Source: CAVQBP01 sp963782475
GTDB taxonomy: Bacteria > Bacteroidota > Ignavibacteria > Ignavibacteriales > Ignavibacteriaceae
Direction: 5' to 3'
NCBI GenBank assembly: GCA_963782475.1
Contig: CAWAJW010000015.1
Location: 434,001-498,000 of the forward strand
DNA: 64,000 nucleotides
Shown one piece after another: positions 35,497 to 44,219 of this stretch; position 1 is the first letter of the stretch, and every line of letters begins with the position of its first letter. The notes beneath the pieces were generated by a model, which saw nothing but the letters and a program-made list of their open reading frames with translations, did no database searches and was not told the origin of the DNA. Made by a program: the position numbers and the translations under genes.

Positions 35497-35514
35497 TTTT
35501 CAAATTTAATTTTA

Positions 35515-36522
35515 TTAAATATAATCCAGTATATCTTTCTTTTCCGTGACAACTTTCCCTTTGATCTGTATCAACAACAAACCAATCATAATCCAGAAAA
35601 ATTCTCTTATCCGATTAACTATTGCGATAAATATTCCTAAACCGGCAGTAAATCCGAGACTTTCAAGGACTAAATACAAACTTCCTTCCCGGGTACCAAG
35701 CTCAAATGGAACAAAGAAAAGAATATTCATAATTATTGAAGAGCCTGCATTAATAAAAAAAGCTTGAATTATTGTTGCATTTATACCTATTGCAATAAGA
35801 ATAAAAAAAAATTCAAGTGAACCAATCATTCTTCCGGTATATTCGGAAAGAAGTGACATGTAAAATGCTTTTTTCCTGTTCAGATAAAGGTCTGTAATCT
35901 GTTCATCGATTAGGAGTAAGCTATTCTTCTTTTTGTCGAGTTTTTTATTTAATTTTTTCAGAAATCCGAATCTGGAAACAATATTTAGAATAGAATTAAA
36001 TATCCCTTTTTTATGTCTTGAAAAGAAAAATAAAATAAGTACAATTAACAGTGCAGAAATAATAAATAAAGTTATTCTGAATTCAGGGGAAAGTGGTAGA
36101 AGAAGTGCAACAATTATAATTCCGGTAAACCAAAAAAAGAATGAACCCAGGATATGTATCATTCTATAAAGAATAACAGACGAAACTGAGTTATGAATGC
36201 CAATAGAGTCTTTCAAAGACATTACACGGTATGGTTCTCCTCCTAAATTAATAAAAGGAGTAATATAATTTATGGCAAACCCGCTAATTGAAACTGATAA
36301 TATATCTATAAACCTTATTGAATTCTTTTTGCCGTTAAGAATTAAATACCATGCGAGGGAGTTAAAAAGGTAGACAATTCCCCAAACTGCAACTATCGGA
36401 ATGAACCACCATCCTATTTTCTCAATGTTGGCGACTATATTATTTATACCGAACTGAATAATCAGGTAAACAAAAATCGTCAGTCCCATAAGAAAAAAAA
36501 TAAGTCTTGTTTTTTTAGTCAT
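35515..36522 (-). CDS. Flippase-like membrane protein (LPG synthase TM / UPF0104 family)
   Basis: Integral membrane protein of 335 residues with about eight hydrophobic helices, matching the lysylphosphatidylglycerol synthase transmembrane domain family (MprF flippase half, AglD-like). Family traits are NYITPFINLGGEPYRVM, with the Gly-Gly-Glu-Pro motif near residues 93-97, and FVPFELGTREGSLYLVLESL near the C terminus. No soluble aminoacyl-transferase domain is attached. Members are thought to flip or handle lipid-linked molecules. It overlaps the upstream dehydrogenase gene by eight bases, indicating translational coupling. In this operon it may flip the finished inositol lipid across the inner membrane (inference). 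Confidence 0.85.
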   Translation of the reverse strand: MTKKTRLIFFLMGLTIFVYLIIQFGINNIVANIEKIGWWFIPIVAVWGIVYLFNSLAWYLILNGKKNSIRFIDILSVSISGFAINYITPFINLGGEPYRVMSLKDSIGIHNSVSSVILYRMIHILGSFFFWFTGIIIVALLLPLSPEFRITLFIISALLIVLILFFFSRHKKGIFNSILNIVSRFGFLKKLNKKLDKKKNSLLLIDEQITDLYLNRKKAFYMSLLSEYTGRMIGSLEFFFILIAIGINATIIQAFFINAGSSIIMNILFFVPFELGTREGSLYLVLESLGFTAGLGIFIAIVNRIREFFWIMIGLLLIQIKGKVVTEKKDILDYI

Positions 36523-37531
36523 TTAAGAAAATAGTTTTTTGTTTGGAAGCTGATTCATAACATTTTTCTAAAAGAGAAATAGAATCAAAAGCTTCGGTAA
36601 TATATTTTAATGAATTTCTTTTATTCTTTAAGTTTTCAAAAAACTCCTCGAATAAAGCAGCATATAAAGAATTATAACTAGCTTTATCCGAAACATCCGG
36701 GATAGAGATCCTTTCTTCGCCAATGCTCGAATTCTTAATCAACTCATTTTTACCATTATAAACTAAGCTGCCGGATTTGGAATTTAAAGAAGCTGAATTT
36801 GCTCTAACACCTGCAGCCCATGTCAAAGTTATTTCTGCAATTCCTGTATCATACTCAATTAATAAATATGAGGTATCTTCGACATTATAATTGTGCTTGA
36901 TATTAAATATTTTCGCAGTTACTTTTTTTGGCTTACCCATCAGCCAATTTGCCAAATATAAATAGTGAATTCCTGTATCAGTTAAAATTCCGCCGCCGGA
37001 TAGTTCCTTTTTTATCCTCCATGGATTATTGAAAACCGGCAATCCAAAATCTGCTTCGGTTCTATAAACACTGCTTTGAAAAATAAATTTAGAATCACCG
37101 TGAGATTGATTTATGAATTCTTTAAAATTCTTCCAGAGAGGAGCATACTTGTATTGATGACACGGCATAAATACAAGTTTTTTTCCCCTTAGATTCTCCG
37201 AGACTCTTCTGGCTTCTTTCAAATTAATAGCAAAGGGTTTTTCACAAATAATATTAACATTATTTTTAATTGCCGTTTCAATAATTTCCGCATGAAATAT
37301 GGGGGGGGATGTTATATCTACAAAATCAAGCTTCTCAAAGGTATATAGATTGATTAGCGAATTGTAAAATTTTATTGCGGGATATTTTTTTGAACTGCTT
37401 TTACAGTTTTTTATGTCAGGTTCAACTACAGCAACAATTTTTACTTCCCCTTTTTCTTCAATATTTTGAAAAGCAGGAATGTGGCTGTTTTGAGCAATCT
37501 TACCAAAACCAATTATTGCACCACGTACCAT
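36515..37531 (-). CDS. Gfo/Idh/MocA-family oxidoreductase (inositol dehydrogenase-like)
   Basis: NAD(P)-dependent dehydrogenase, 338 residues. Rossmann start GAIIGFGKIAQNSHIPAF, CEKPFAINLKEARRV with the conserved Lys, and SGGGILTDTGIHYLYLANWL with the catalytic-type Asp and His. Members include inositol 2-dehydrogenases. Sitting between the CDP-alcohol phosphatidyltransferase (five-base gap) and the flippase-like gene (eight-base overlap) and with an aminotransferase two genes upstream, it could oxidise an inositol hydroxyl to an inosose-type ketone for amination. The substrate is inferred, not shown. Confidence 0.88.
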   Translation of the reverse strand: MVRGAIIGFGKIAQNSHIPAFQNIEEKGEVKIVAVVEPDIKNCKSSSKKYPAIKFYNSLINLYTFEKLDFVDITSPPIFHAEIIETAIKNNVNIICEKPFAINLKEARRVSENLRGKKLVFMPCHQYKYAPLWKNFKEFINQSHGDSKFIFQSSVYRTEADFGLPVFNNPWRIKKELSGGGILTDTGIHYLYLANWLMGKPKKVTAKIFNIKHNYNVEDTSYLLIEYDTGIAEITLTWAAGVRANSASLNSKSGSLVYNGKNELIKNSSIGEERISIPDVSDKASYNSLYAALFEEFFENLKNKRNSLKYITEAFDSISLLEKCYESASKQKTIFLND

Positions 37532-37536
37532 AATTT

Positions 37537-38490
37537 TTAAAAATTTTGTGAAATGATGGGTCTGCGAAATTTATCCTGTTTTATATCTCCTGCAAATTCA
37601 AGTAAATCTTTACTGTTCCTCTCCTGTCTGAAAATTACATAAAGTAAAAGAGCATTTAGAATTAAAAGTTCAAACAAAAAATAATATTCAGGTTTACCTG
37701 CAAGAATTAAAATAAATAAAGTGACCATGCGGGTGTTGGTGGTAAGAATGTTGTGAAACTTCAACATCGGCTTATTCACTAACTTATATCTTTCTTTTAT
37801 TTTCTCCGGTATACCGTAGGTAAAATTTTCCTGCACAAAATAAAACAGCTTTTTAGTTTTTTGGGAAAACATTTCCTGTTCTTTTGTATAATTAATATAA
37901 ACCCTCATTAACAATTTTTTAATAAAATTATTTTTCCAGGTAAGTTTATTATAAATAGGGTATAATTCATTCAGCTTATCCAGTTCACTTTTATTTTTAC
38001 CAAAAACTAGATATAGGTATAGATTTCTATTGTAATCGGCAATAGCACTTTGTAAAGAATGACTAAATCCTGCTAAAACTGCAATCAGGAATATCCAGGG
38101 TGTTCCTCCCGTAACAATAAATCTGGCGCAAATATGGACGTATATACTAAAGAACATCAGATTCCCGCCAAATCCGTCCAGGATTCTGCCGAACCTTGAT
38201 TTGAAATTAGTCATCCGGGCTAATTGTCCATCTGTACTATCAAGAGTCTCTGCAAAAATTAAAAAGAAAATACCAATCAGATTAAGAGTTAAACTCCGGT
38301 AAAAGAATAGATGCCCGGCAGCAACTCCAAAAATTATACTAATAATTGTAACAGTATTTGGAGAAATTCCCAGTCTCTTTGAAGCTAAAGCAAAAATATA
38401 GCCCAGCGGACGATAGAAAATTATATCGAGAAATTCTTCCGTATCGTAAGATTTAAAGGTTGACTCAATCTGAAATTTGTTCAGCCACAT
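37537..38490 (-). CDS. CDP-alcohol phosphatidyltransferase
   Basis: Membrane enzyme that transfers a phosphate-linked group from a CDP-activated donor to an alcohol, as in phosphatidylinositol(-phosphate) or di-inositol-phosphate synthesis. The signature is at residues 84-109: DSTDGQLARMTNFKSRFGRI followed by LDGFGGN. Asp84, Asp87, Gly88, Ala91, Arg92, Gly101 and Asp105 fit D-xx-D-G-xx-A-R-x8-G-xxx-D; the last Asp of the motif is Gly109. Several hydrophobic helices surround it. At 317 residues it is longer than usual (~200), with a charged insert at about 165-235. It overlaps the aminotransferase gene by 26 bases. Confidence 0.9.
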   Translation of the reverse strand: MWLNKFQIESTFKSYDTEEFLDIIFYRPLGYIFALASKRLGISPNTVTIISIIFGVAAGHLFFYRSLTLNLIGIFFLIFAETLDSTDGQLARMTNFKSRFGRILDGFGGNLMFFSIYVHICARFIVTGGTPWIFLIAVLAGFSHSLQSAIADYNRNLYLYLVFGKNKSELDKLNELYPIYNKLTWKNNFIKKLLMRVYINYTKEQEMFSQKTKKLFYFVQENFTYGIPEKIKERYKLVNKPMLKFHNILTTNTRMVTLFILILAGKPEYYFLFELLILNALLLYVIFRQERNSKDLLEFAGDIKQDKFRRPIISQNF

Positions 38491-39820
38491 AATTAAATGC
38501 TTCTTCCATAATTGATATTCCTTCCTCTGCTATTTCTTCCGTGATAACGAGCGGCGGATTGATTCTTATATCAGGATTATAACCCATAATAATTAAACCT
38601 CTTTTTAAACATTCCCGGAAAAACATTTTTGAATATTTTTTATCCAGCTTTTCTTTAGATTTTTTATCCTTTACTAATTCCACTCCAATCATTAATCCTT
38701 TACCTCTCACATCGCCGATAATTGAAAATTTATCTTTAAGAAGATTTAATTTGTGAAGCATAAAAGAACCGACTTTAGCTGAATTTTCAACGAGACCTTC
38801 ATCAATAATAGTTTTTAAAGTAATATAAGCTGATGTAGAAGCCAAAGGATTTCCGCCGTAGCTTGATGAACTGCCGCTTGGATTGGCATAAGGTTTTGAA
38901 AAAATTATTTCATCATTAGACATCAAACCGGTCATTGGAAAACCACCACCGAATCCTTTACCAATAGTAATTATGTCGGGAATAATATCGAAATGCTGAA
39001 CCCCAAACATTTTCCCTGTTCTCCCAAAACCTGTAATCATTTCATCGGCAATTAATAATGCGCCGATTTCATCTGCTAATTTCCTTAATTCCATTAAATA
39101 TCCGGGAGGAGGAACAACATTACCGGCTGTCCCTTGAATCGGCTCTACAACAATTGCCGCAATATTGCCGGTTGTTTCATATTTTATTTTTTTTCTTATA
39201 AAATCAACACAGGCAAATTCGCAATCAGGAAATGTTTTTCCCAAAGCACAAAGCCTGCAGTTTGCATAAGGAGTTGAATATGAACCGAAGGGGAGGGGAC
39301 CTAAGTTGTTTTTAAAATCGTCGCCAAGCAGACCAAGAACTCCGAGAGTCTTTCCATGGAAACCACCCCAAAATCCCAGGAACTCTGATTTTTTTGTATA
39401 TGATTTAGCAAGCCTTAAGGCAGCTTCAACTGCTTCCGCACCGCTGCTGTAGAACTGGCTTCTGGTTAAATTTCCAACAGCAATTTCAGATAATAATTTT
39501 GTAAGAGCTAACCTATTTTTAGAAGTGAAACTTCCGACATGAATATTTTCTAATTGTTTTTTCATTGCCGAAACATATTGCGGGTGGTTATAACCTAGAC
39601 TTGCGACACCTACTCCTGCAAAAAAATCAATATATTTATTGCCATCGACATCTTCAATTATTGAACCTGTTCCTTTTTCCAGAACTATTTTTGAAGAAGT
39701 TGCAATGGTTTGTATCCCCGGTGATAAATAGTTTTGCTCTTCCTCAAACAGCAATAAGGATTTCGGACCGGGTATATCTGTAACTATAGAGGTAAATTTT
39801 TTCGAGTTGAGTGTTAGCAT
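38465..39820 (-). CDS. Class III aminotransferase
   Basis: PLP-dependent aminotransferase of 451 residues, in the GABA/ornithine/taurine-type class III group. Seen: GVGVASLGYNHPQYVSAM, the substrate-binding FYSSGAEAVEAALRLAKSYT, LLIADEMITGFGRTGKMFG, and ITIGKGFGGGFPMTGL with the Schiff-base lysine. A cysteine-rich segment NCRLCALGKTFPDCEFAC (~residues 190-207) matches one known from several class III enzymes. In the operon it lies 11 bases after the ATP-grasp gene and overlaps the phosphatidyltransferase gene. It may aminate an inosose or a glycerol/ketone head-group precursor; no sequence feature fixes the substrate. Confidence 0.9.
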   Translation of the reverse strand: MLTLNSKKFTSIVTDIPGPKSLLLFEEEQNYLSPGIQTIATSSKIVLEKGTGSIIEDVDGNKYIDFFAGVGVASLGYNHPQYVSAMKKQLENIHVGSFTSKNRLALTKLLSEIAVGNLTRSQFYSSGAEAVEAALRLAKSYTKKSEFLGFWGGFHGKTLGVLGLLGDDFKNNLGPLPFGSYSTPYANCRLCALGKTFPDCEFACVDFIRKKIKYETTGNIAAIVVEPIQGTAGNVVPPPGYLMELRKLADEIGALLIADEMITGFGRTGKMFGVQHFDIIPDIITIGKGFGGGFPMTGLMSNDEIIFSKPYANPSGSSSSYGGNPLASTSAYITLKTIIDEGLVENSAKVGSFMLHKLNLLKDKFSIIGDVRGKGLMIGVELVKDKKSKEKLDKKYSKMFFRECLKRGLIIMGYNPDIRINPPLVITEEIAEEGISIMEEAFNYVAEQISD

Positions 39821-39831
39821 AATTCTCCCTT

Positions 39832-40653
39832 TTACCTGGTTACTGTACAGGCTTTGTTAAAAATTAATTGTGCAATTTGTATGCTTGCCTCATCTCGTAC
39901 GGGGGCAAAACTGGGCCAATCATTTATATCTATTATTGTAATTTTCCCATTACCGGATATTATAGCATCTCCTCCAAATATATATAGACCCAATATTTCG
40001 GCAGAAAGGCAAGCTAATTCTTTCAGTTTATTAAGATTAAATTTAATCGGTTGTTTCCCGTTTATTTGATACCAATAAAAAAAATCCATATCTCTTAAGG
40101 CATAAAATTTAATAAGATCTCCATCTATATGTTCCTGAAGAACAGCTTCAATTATTTTTCTTTTTGCAAATTCATTAATTACATTATTTTTTTCTTCATC
40201 CGAATACACAAGTGTCACATCTTCTCTGTGAACCGCATGCACATCACCTCTTTTTAACCATATTTTTTTTGAACTGAAATCCCTAAGCACAGTGTCGCAA
40301 ATAACATTTGTTCTTACAATAATGCTTTGAGGAAACGGGATGTTATTATTTTGCAGCTTTTTTACCATATTAACCCGGTAGCAGTTCATTACAGCCTTTG
40401 GACTATTAATTATATTTATTCCCTTATTTTCAATTTGCATCAATTTTTCCTGTGCTGCCGGACCTTGAGCCATAGAAAAAATAAGATCTGCATCTATATT
40501 ATCAATAAAAATTGATTCTTCGCTGTAAATTTTAATGTCAGCACCAAGCGATTCTAGTTTTTCTGAGGTCTTTAATAAGATTAGCAAATCATTTTCAATG
40601 TGGTTTGGTGAGTAATCCGATTGGCGTTTTATTCCAGCTAGTTTTAATCTCAT
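39832..40653 (-). CDS. ATP-grasp (RimK-like) ligase
   Basis: A 273-residue ATP-grasp protein that would join a carboxylate to an amine or thiol with ATP. Seen: NCYRVNMVKKLQNNNIPFPQ, typical of the start of the central domain, IWLKRGDVHAVHREDVTLVY, and the metal-binding end GGDAIISGNGKITIIDINDW with Asp and Asn residues. A D-Ala-D-Ala ligase/RimK-like family is likely, but the acceptor is unknown. Its place between MlaD and the aminotransferase in a lipid operon is unusual and suggests acylation of an amino group with an amino acid or other acid (inference). Confidence 0.82.
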   Translation of the reverse strand: MRLKLAGIKRQSDYSPNHIENDLLILLKTSEKLESLGADIKIYSEESIFIDNIDADLIFSMAQGPAAQEKLMQIENKGINIINSPKAVMNCYRVNMVKKLQNNNIPFPQSIIVRTNVICDTVLRDFSSKKIWLKRGDVHAVHREDVTLVYSDEEKNNVINEFAKRKIIEAVLQEHIDGDLIKFYALRDMDFFYWYQINGKQPIKFNLNKLKELACLSAEILGLYIFGGDAIISGNGKITIIDINDWPSFAPVRDEASIQIAQLIFNKACTVTR

Positions 40654-40695
40654 TTTTAATTTTCCGTTTAAAGAATAACTATTTTATTTTCTCCC

Positions 40696-41658
40696 TTAAA
40701 AAACCGAGATATGCAAGAATTTCTCCGGTTCCGTCTTAATTCCATTAACCAGCTGATTCAATTCATTTAAAAGCGAATTAAAATCGTTATAAATTTTTTT
40801 ATTATTGATTAAACCGCCGATTAAAGTGCTGTCACCCTCTGCTTTTGATACCAGCTTATCAAGCCTTTTGGATATTGATGAAACTGTATAGTAAACCGTA
40901 TCTTTCATCAAAAATTTTCCGAGACTTCCTTTTCCCTGCTTTATCGAATCTGACAATGCAATTAAATTATCGGATAGTACATTTAATTTTACATAAAGAG
41001 TCGAATCATAAGCCATTTTTCCTAAAGAGCCCTGTTTACTATTTACAGTGGTTAAGAATTTATCTAAACCTCTTAATACGGATTCGAATTTATCTACAGT
41101 ATTTGTTTTATTTATTAATTTACCGATGGTACCTTTTCCACTCGAAATTGTATCCGTAATTGAACGAAGGTTTGCAAGAAGCCTGGAAAAATCATCTAAA
41201 GCTGGTTGAATTTTTGTACCCAGCTTATCAAAACTAAAAGTAGGATTAACGGGAAGAAATTCTCCTTGCGATAGAGGCGGATCATTCGGTTGACCTATAG
41301 AAATATCTACGAACCTGTCGCCAAGCAAACCGATTGTTTTAATAGTTGCATTAGAGGAATTAGTTATTTGTTTTTTATAATTTGATTTAATACTTAATGT
41401 AATATTGATCCCATTCTCTCCGTTTCGTCTTGTAAATTCCAAATCACTTACGGAACCGATTTTCAATCCGCCCAATGTGACCATTGAACCTTCAGTTAAA
41501 CCTTCAGTATTATCAACAAAAATTTTCAGATCATATGTACTTGAAAAATAATTCCCTTCTGTTCCCACCAGGAAAATAAATATGAAAAAAATAACCAAAC
41601 CAATAAAAATGGTTAATCCAACTTTTAAATTTGAAAACCTGAGTGAAGATTTTTCCAT
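40696..41658 (-). CDS. mlaD: MlaD-like MCE-domain lipid transport protein
   Basis: Substrate-binding component of a Mla-type phospholipid ABC transporter. One N-terminal transmembrane helix (residues ~13-33) is followed by a single MCE domain (~38-115: STYDLKIFVDNTEGLTEGSM, TLGGLKIGSVSDLEF, KTIGLLGDRFVDIS) and a long helical tail ending KFLHISVF, as in Bacteroidota MlaD proteins. It should form a ring on the periplasmic face that carries single lipids. It follows the ATPase gene by 23 bases and precedes the ATP-grasp gene by 42 bases. Confidence 0.92.
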   Translation of the reverse strand: MEKSSLRFSNLKVGLTIFIGLVIFFIFIFLVGTEGNYFSSTYDLKIFVDNTEGLTEGSMVTLGGLKIGSVSDLEFTRRNGENGINITLSIKSNYKKQITNSSNATIKTIGLLGDRFVDISIGQPNDPPLSQGEFLPVNPTFSFDKLGTKIQPALDDFSRLLANLRSITDTISSGKGTIGKLINKTNTVDKFESVLRGLDKFLTTVNSKQGSLGKMAYDSTLYVKLNVLSDNLIALSDSIKQGKGSLGKFLMKDTVYYTVSSISKRLDKLVSKAEGDSTLIGGLINNKKIYNDFNSLLNELNQLVNGIKTEPEKFLHISVF

Positions 41659-41681
41659 ATATGATTTTTATAATTTAATAT

Positions 41682-42437
41682 TCAACAGTTTTTAAGCAAT
41701 TCGGCATCCTGGTAAACTTCATAAAAGAATGCTTTTACAAATTCTTTTTCCGAATTCAGCATTTCATTAACAGTACCGGATTCTATCAGAGTACCTCCAT
41801 TAATTAAAGTCAGCTTATCTCCGATAGAAACTGCATCATTCAAGATATGAGTAACAACAACAGCAGTGGTTCCCTGCTCACGTAATCGTGCAATCAAATC
41901 TAAAATATGTTTTGAATTAATTGGATCTAATCCTGTTGTCGGTTCATCAAAAAGAATAATTTCAGGATTAAACACCATTGCTCTTGCAATAGCAACTCTT
42001 TTCTTCATTCCCCCGCTTAACTGATCGGGGAATAAATCATTAGTCCCAGAAAGATTTATAAATGATAGCGCCGTTTCAATTTTATCTTTTATTTCGGTAT
42101 GAGAAATTTTATTTTGCTCATAAAGGAAATAACCCACATTTTCTTCAACAGAAAGAGAATCGAATAATGCATTGCCCTGAAAAACGATCCCCATTTTTCT
42201 TCTAATAGGGAGCATATCACGCTCAGATAGAAGCGTTATATCCTTATCATCGATTTTTACTGAACCTTTTTGCGGTCTCCATAACCCAAGAATAATTTTT
42301 AGTATGGAGCTTTTGCCGGCACCGCTTGGTCCCAGAATAACCGATACGTTTCCTTTCGGTATATCCAGGGAGATGTTCTTCAGAATTTCTCTTCCCTGCA
42401 AGGTTAAATAGATATTTGATAACTCAACAATATTCAA
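41682..42437 (-). CDS. mlaF: MlaF-like ABC transporter ATPase
   Basis: Cytoplasmic ATPase of the Mla-type lipid transporter, 251 residues. Walker A GPSGAGKSS (~37-45), Q-loop MGIVFQGNALFD, signature LSGGMKKRVAIARAM, Walker B IILFDEPTTGLDP and the switch histidine in VVVTHILND are all intact. It overlaps the permease gene by four bases (ATGA-type coupling), and is followed by mlaD, the standard E-F-D order. The long sequence outside the core is typical of MlaF. Confidence 0.95.
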   Translation of the reverse strand: MNIVELSNIYLTLQGREILKNISLDIPKGNVSVILGPSGAGKSSILKIILGLWRPQKGSVKIDDKDITLLSERDMLPIRRKMGIVFQGNALFDSLSVEENVGYFLYEQNKISHTEIKDKIETALSFINLSGTNDLFPDQLSGGMKKRVAIARAMVFNPEIILFDEPTTGLDPINSKHILDLIARLREQGTTAVVVTHILNDAVSIGDKLTLINGGTLIESGTVNEMLNSEKEFVKAFFYEVYQDAELLKNC

Positions 42438-43189
42438 AATAATTCCCAGATAACTTTTGTAAAAATGAAATCAATAATTAATACCACCATGGATGAAATT
42501 ACAACAGCATTAATTGTATTACGTCCCAAACCTGTAGTTCCGCCTGTTGTTGAAAAACCGTAATAACAGCTAATAGTAGAGATAAAGAAGCCGAAAAAAA
42601 TTGGTTTTGAAAAGCCGACAACTATATCTTTAATTTTTAATGAATTTATTGCTGATTGCCAGAAAAATGAAGTATCAACTCCAAGTGAAAGTTTAGTGAC
42701 TACCATTCCTCCTAAAATTCCTACCATATCAGCGATTAGAGTTAAAGGTAAAAACATTACAAGAGCTGCCAGAGTCCTAGGGAATACCAGTTTCTGAATC
42801 GGGCTTGTACCAAAAGCTCTCAGTGCGTCTATTTGTTCAGAAAGCTGCATAGCGCCAATTTCAGAAGCATTTTTCGCACCTGTTCTTGCGGCTAATAACA
42901 AACCGACGATTACTGGTCCAAGCTCTCTCACCATACCTAAAGCTACTGTTCTGCCGACGAGAGTTTTTGCACCAAACAAATCCAGTTGATGACCAGTTTC
43001 AATTGCCAAGATTATTCCTACAAATAAACCTCCCAGGAAGATTAATCTAAAAGCTTTTGCTCCAATCCAGTACATCTCTTTAAAAGCATCCTGAAGATAT
43101 TTCAAATTTGAAATGAATCCTTTGAAGAGATCGAATACTAAAAAGGAATAATCCTGCAATTTTAATAGACTTAACTTAAATGTTTCCAC
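42434..43189 (-). CDS. mlaE: MlaE-like ABC transporter permease
   Basis: Inner-membrane permease of the Mla-type lipid transporter, 251 residues with about five to six hydrophobic segments. The diagnostic motif LGMVRELGPVIVGLLLAARTG, followed by ASEIGAMQLSEQIDALRAFG, is well conserved. It starts 15 bases after the nucleotidyltransferase gene and overlaps mlaF by four bases. No mlaA, mlaB or mlaC is nearby; with the lipid-building genes downstream, the system may export an inositol lipid toward the outer membrane rather than only retrieve phospholipids (inference). Confidence 0.94.
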   Translation of the reverse strand: METFKLSLLKLQDYSFLVFDLFKGFISNLKYLQDAFKEMYWIGAKAFRLIFLGGLFVGIILAIETGHQLDLFGAKTLVGRTVALGMVRELGPVIVGLLLAARTGAKNASEIGAMQLSEQIDALRAFGTSPIQKLVFPRTLAALVMFLPLTLIADMVGILGGMVVTKLSLGVDTSFFWQSAINSLKIKDIVVGFSKPIFFGFFISTISCYYGFSTTGGTTGLGRNTINAVVISSMVVLIIDFIFTKVIWELF

Positions 43190-43204
43190 AAACTTTGTAT
43201 CTCT

Positions 43205-43918
43205 TTATTGAATTAAATTCCCTTCTGCGGCTAAAAATTCTTCAGCAGTTTTTACATCATCCAAATGATCAACATCAATTATTTTGGAAAATACAAACCC
43301 TTGTAATTTATATTTCCTTTCGGTTAACAATTTCAAAAAATTTCTAAGACGTTTATAATTATTTTTAATTGCCGCATCTACTTCATCATAAATTGAAGGG
43401 GTGAAATAGTATATTCCTCCGGTCACAAAAGAATAATTATTTTTCTTGTCGTCAAAATGTATTATCGATTTTTCATAATCTAATTCAACATAAAGCGGCT
43501 TTTCATCCTCAATAAATTCCGTTACGCCCAAAACCCCATCATAGTTATTAATATTATTAACAAAATCAATGAAATTAATAAATTCATATTCTGTGAAAAT
43601 TGTATCGGTTGTAAATAAGCAAAATGGCTTCCCTGACAAAAAAGGCTTCAACTCATATAAGCTGTGAAGAGAACTTTCAGTCGTTTTAATTTTCAAATTT
43701 ATCTTCTCTTTTAACCTGTGATTGGAAAGAAAATTATAAACTTCTTTTGCTTCTTCATTAATTATAATGCTAATTGAATCGGGGTTCTGCCTATTAATAA
43801 TAGCAAGTAATCTTTCGAGCATTGGTATATTATTAATCCTGATCAAAGGTTTTGGTATATCAATGCCTTCAGATTTTAATCTTTGACCTTCACCTGCAGC
43901 AATTATTGCGAAGTTCAT
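43205..43918 (-). CDS. Sugar-phosphate-type nucleotidyltransferase (candidate inositol-phosphate cytidylyltransferase)
   Basis: First gene of the 11-gene operon, 237 residues. The N-terminal NTP-binding loop is AIIAAGEGQRLKSEGIDIPK, with KPLIRINNIPMLERLL following, as in sugar-1-phosphate and CTP:inositol-1-phosphate cytidylyltransferases; TTDTIFTEYEF and IDVDHLDDVKTAEEFL supply the metal-binding region and C-terminal end. Substrate is not readable from motifs. Because inositol-3-phosphate synthase and a CDP-alcohol phosphatidyltransferase share the operon, CDP-inositol formation is a reasonable hypothesis. ATG at 43918 is about 40 bases from a good promoter match. Confidence 0.88.
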   Translation of the reverse strand: MNFAIIAAGEGQRLKSEGIDIPKPLIRINNIPMLERLLAIINRQNPDSISIIINEEAKEVYNFLSNHRLKEKINLKIKTTESSLHSLYELKPFLSGKPFCLFTTDTIFTEYEFINFIDFVNNINNYDGVLGVTEFIEDEKPLYVELDYEKSIIHFDDKKNNYSFVTGGIYYFTPSIYDEVDAAIKNNYKRLRNFLKLLTERKYKLQGFVFSKIIDVDHLDDVKTAEEFLAAEGNLIQ

Positions 43919-43963
43919 TTATAATTTTATAAAAGTTTAAGCAAAGCAATGAATTTATCTGGT

Positions 43964-43991
43964 ATAATATACTAAAATTTTTAATAGTCAA
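43964..43991 (-). promoter_or_regulatory. Sigma-70-like promoter of the 11-gene lipid operon
   Basis: On the minus strand, TTGACT (43986-43991), a 16-base spacer and TATTAT (43964-43969), each five of six matches to the consensus. It would start transcription about 40 bases before the nucleotidyltransferase ATG. Confidence 0.55.
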
Positions 43992-44176
43992 CTTTGATTT
44001 AAAATTGCCTTCACAATTTACAAGGAAACTATTTTCAATGTATTTAGTTTCCCAAATATAAATGACGGAAACTAAATTGTCAAGAAATAGTTTCTTAGAA
44101 AATTGCTTCAAAAATGCCAGATCACAAATAAAACAGGGAAAACATGGGCAGGAGAATTTTAATTTATTCAAGGCAA

Positions 44177-44204
44177 AAAAAAGCCGGCTAAACTGCCGGC
44201 TTTT
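44177..44204 (-). terminator. Intrinsic terminator of the type IX-secreted protein gene
   Basis: Perfect stem AAAAGCCGGC / GCCGGCTTTT with a six-base loop, followed on the minus strand by a run of eight Ts. It starts 15 bases after the stop codon at 44220, and separates this gene from the lipid operon. Confidence 0.9.
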
Positions 44205-44219
44205 AAGAACTAAAGGTAT

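Noticed and set aside
43890..44171. Cys-rich 93-codon minus-strand frame upstream of the nucleotidyltransferase
   Set aside because: It overlaps the promoter region and the real gene start; no ribosome binding site or family likeness.
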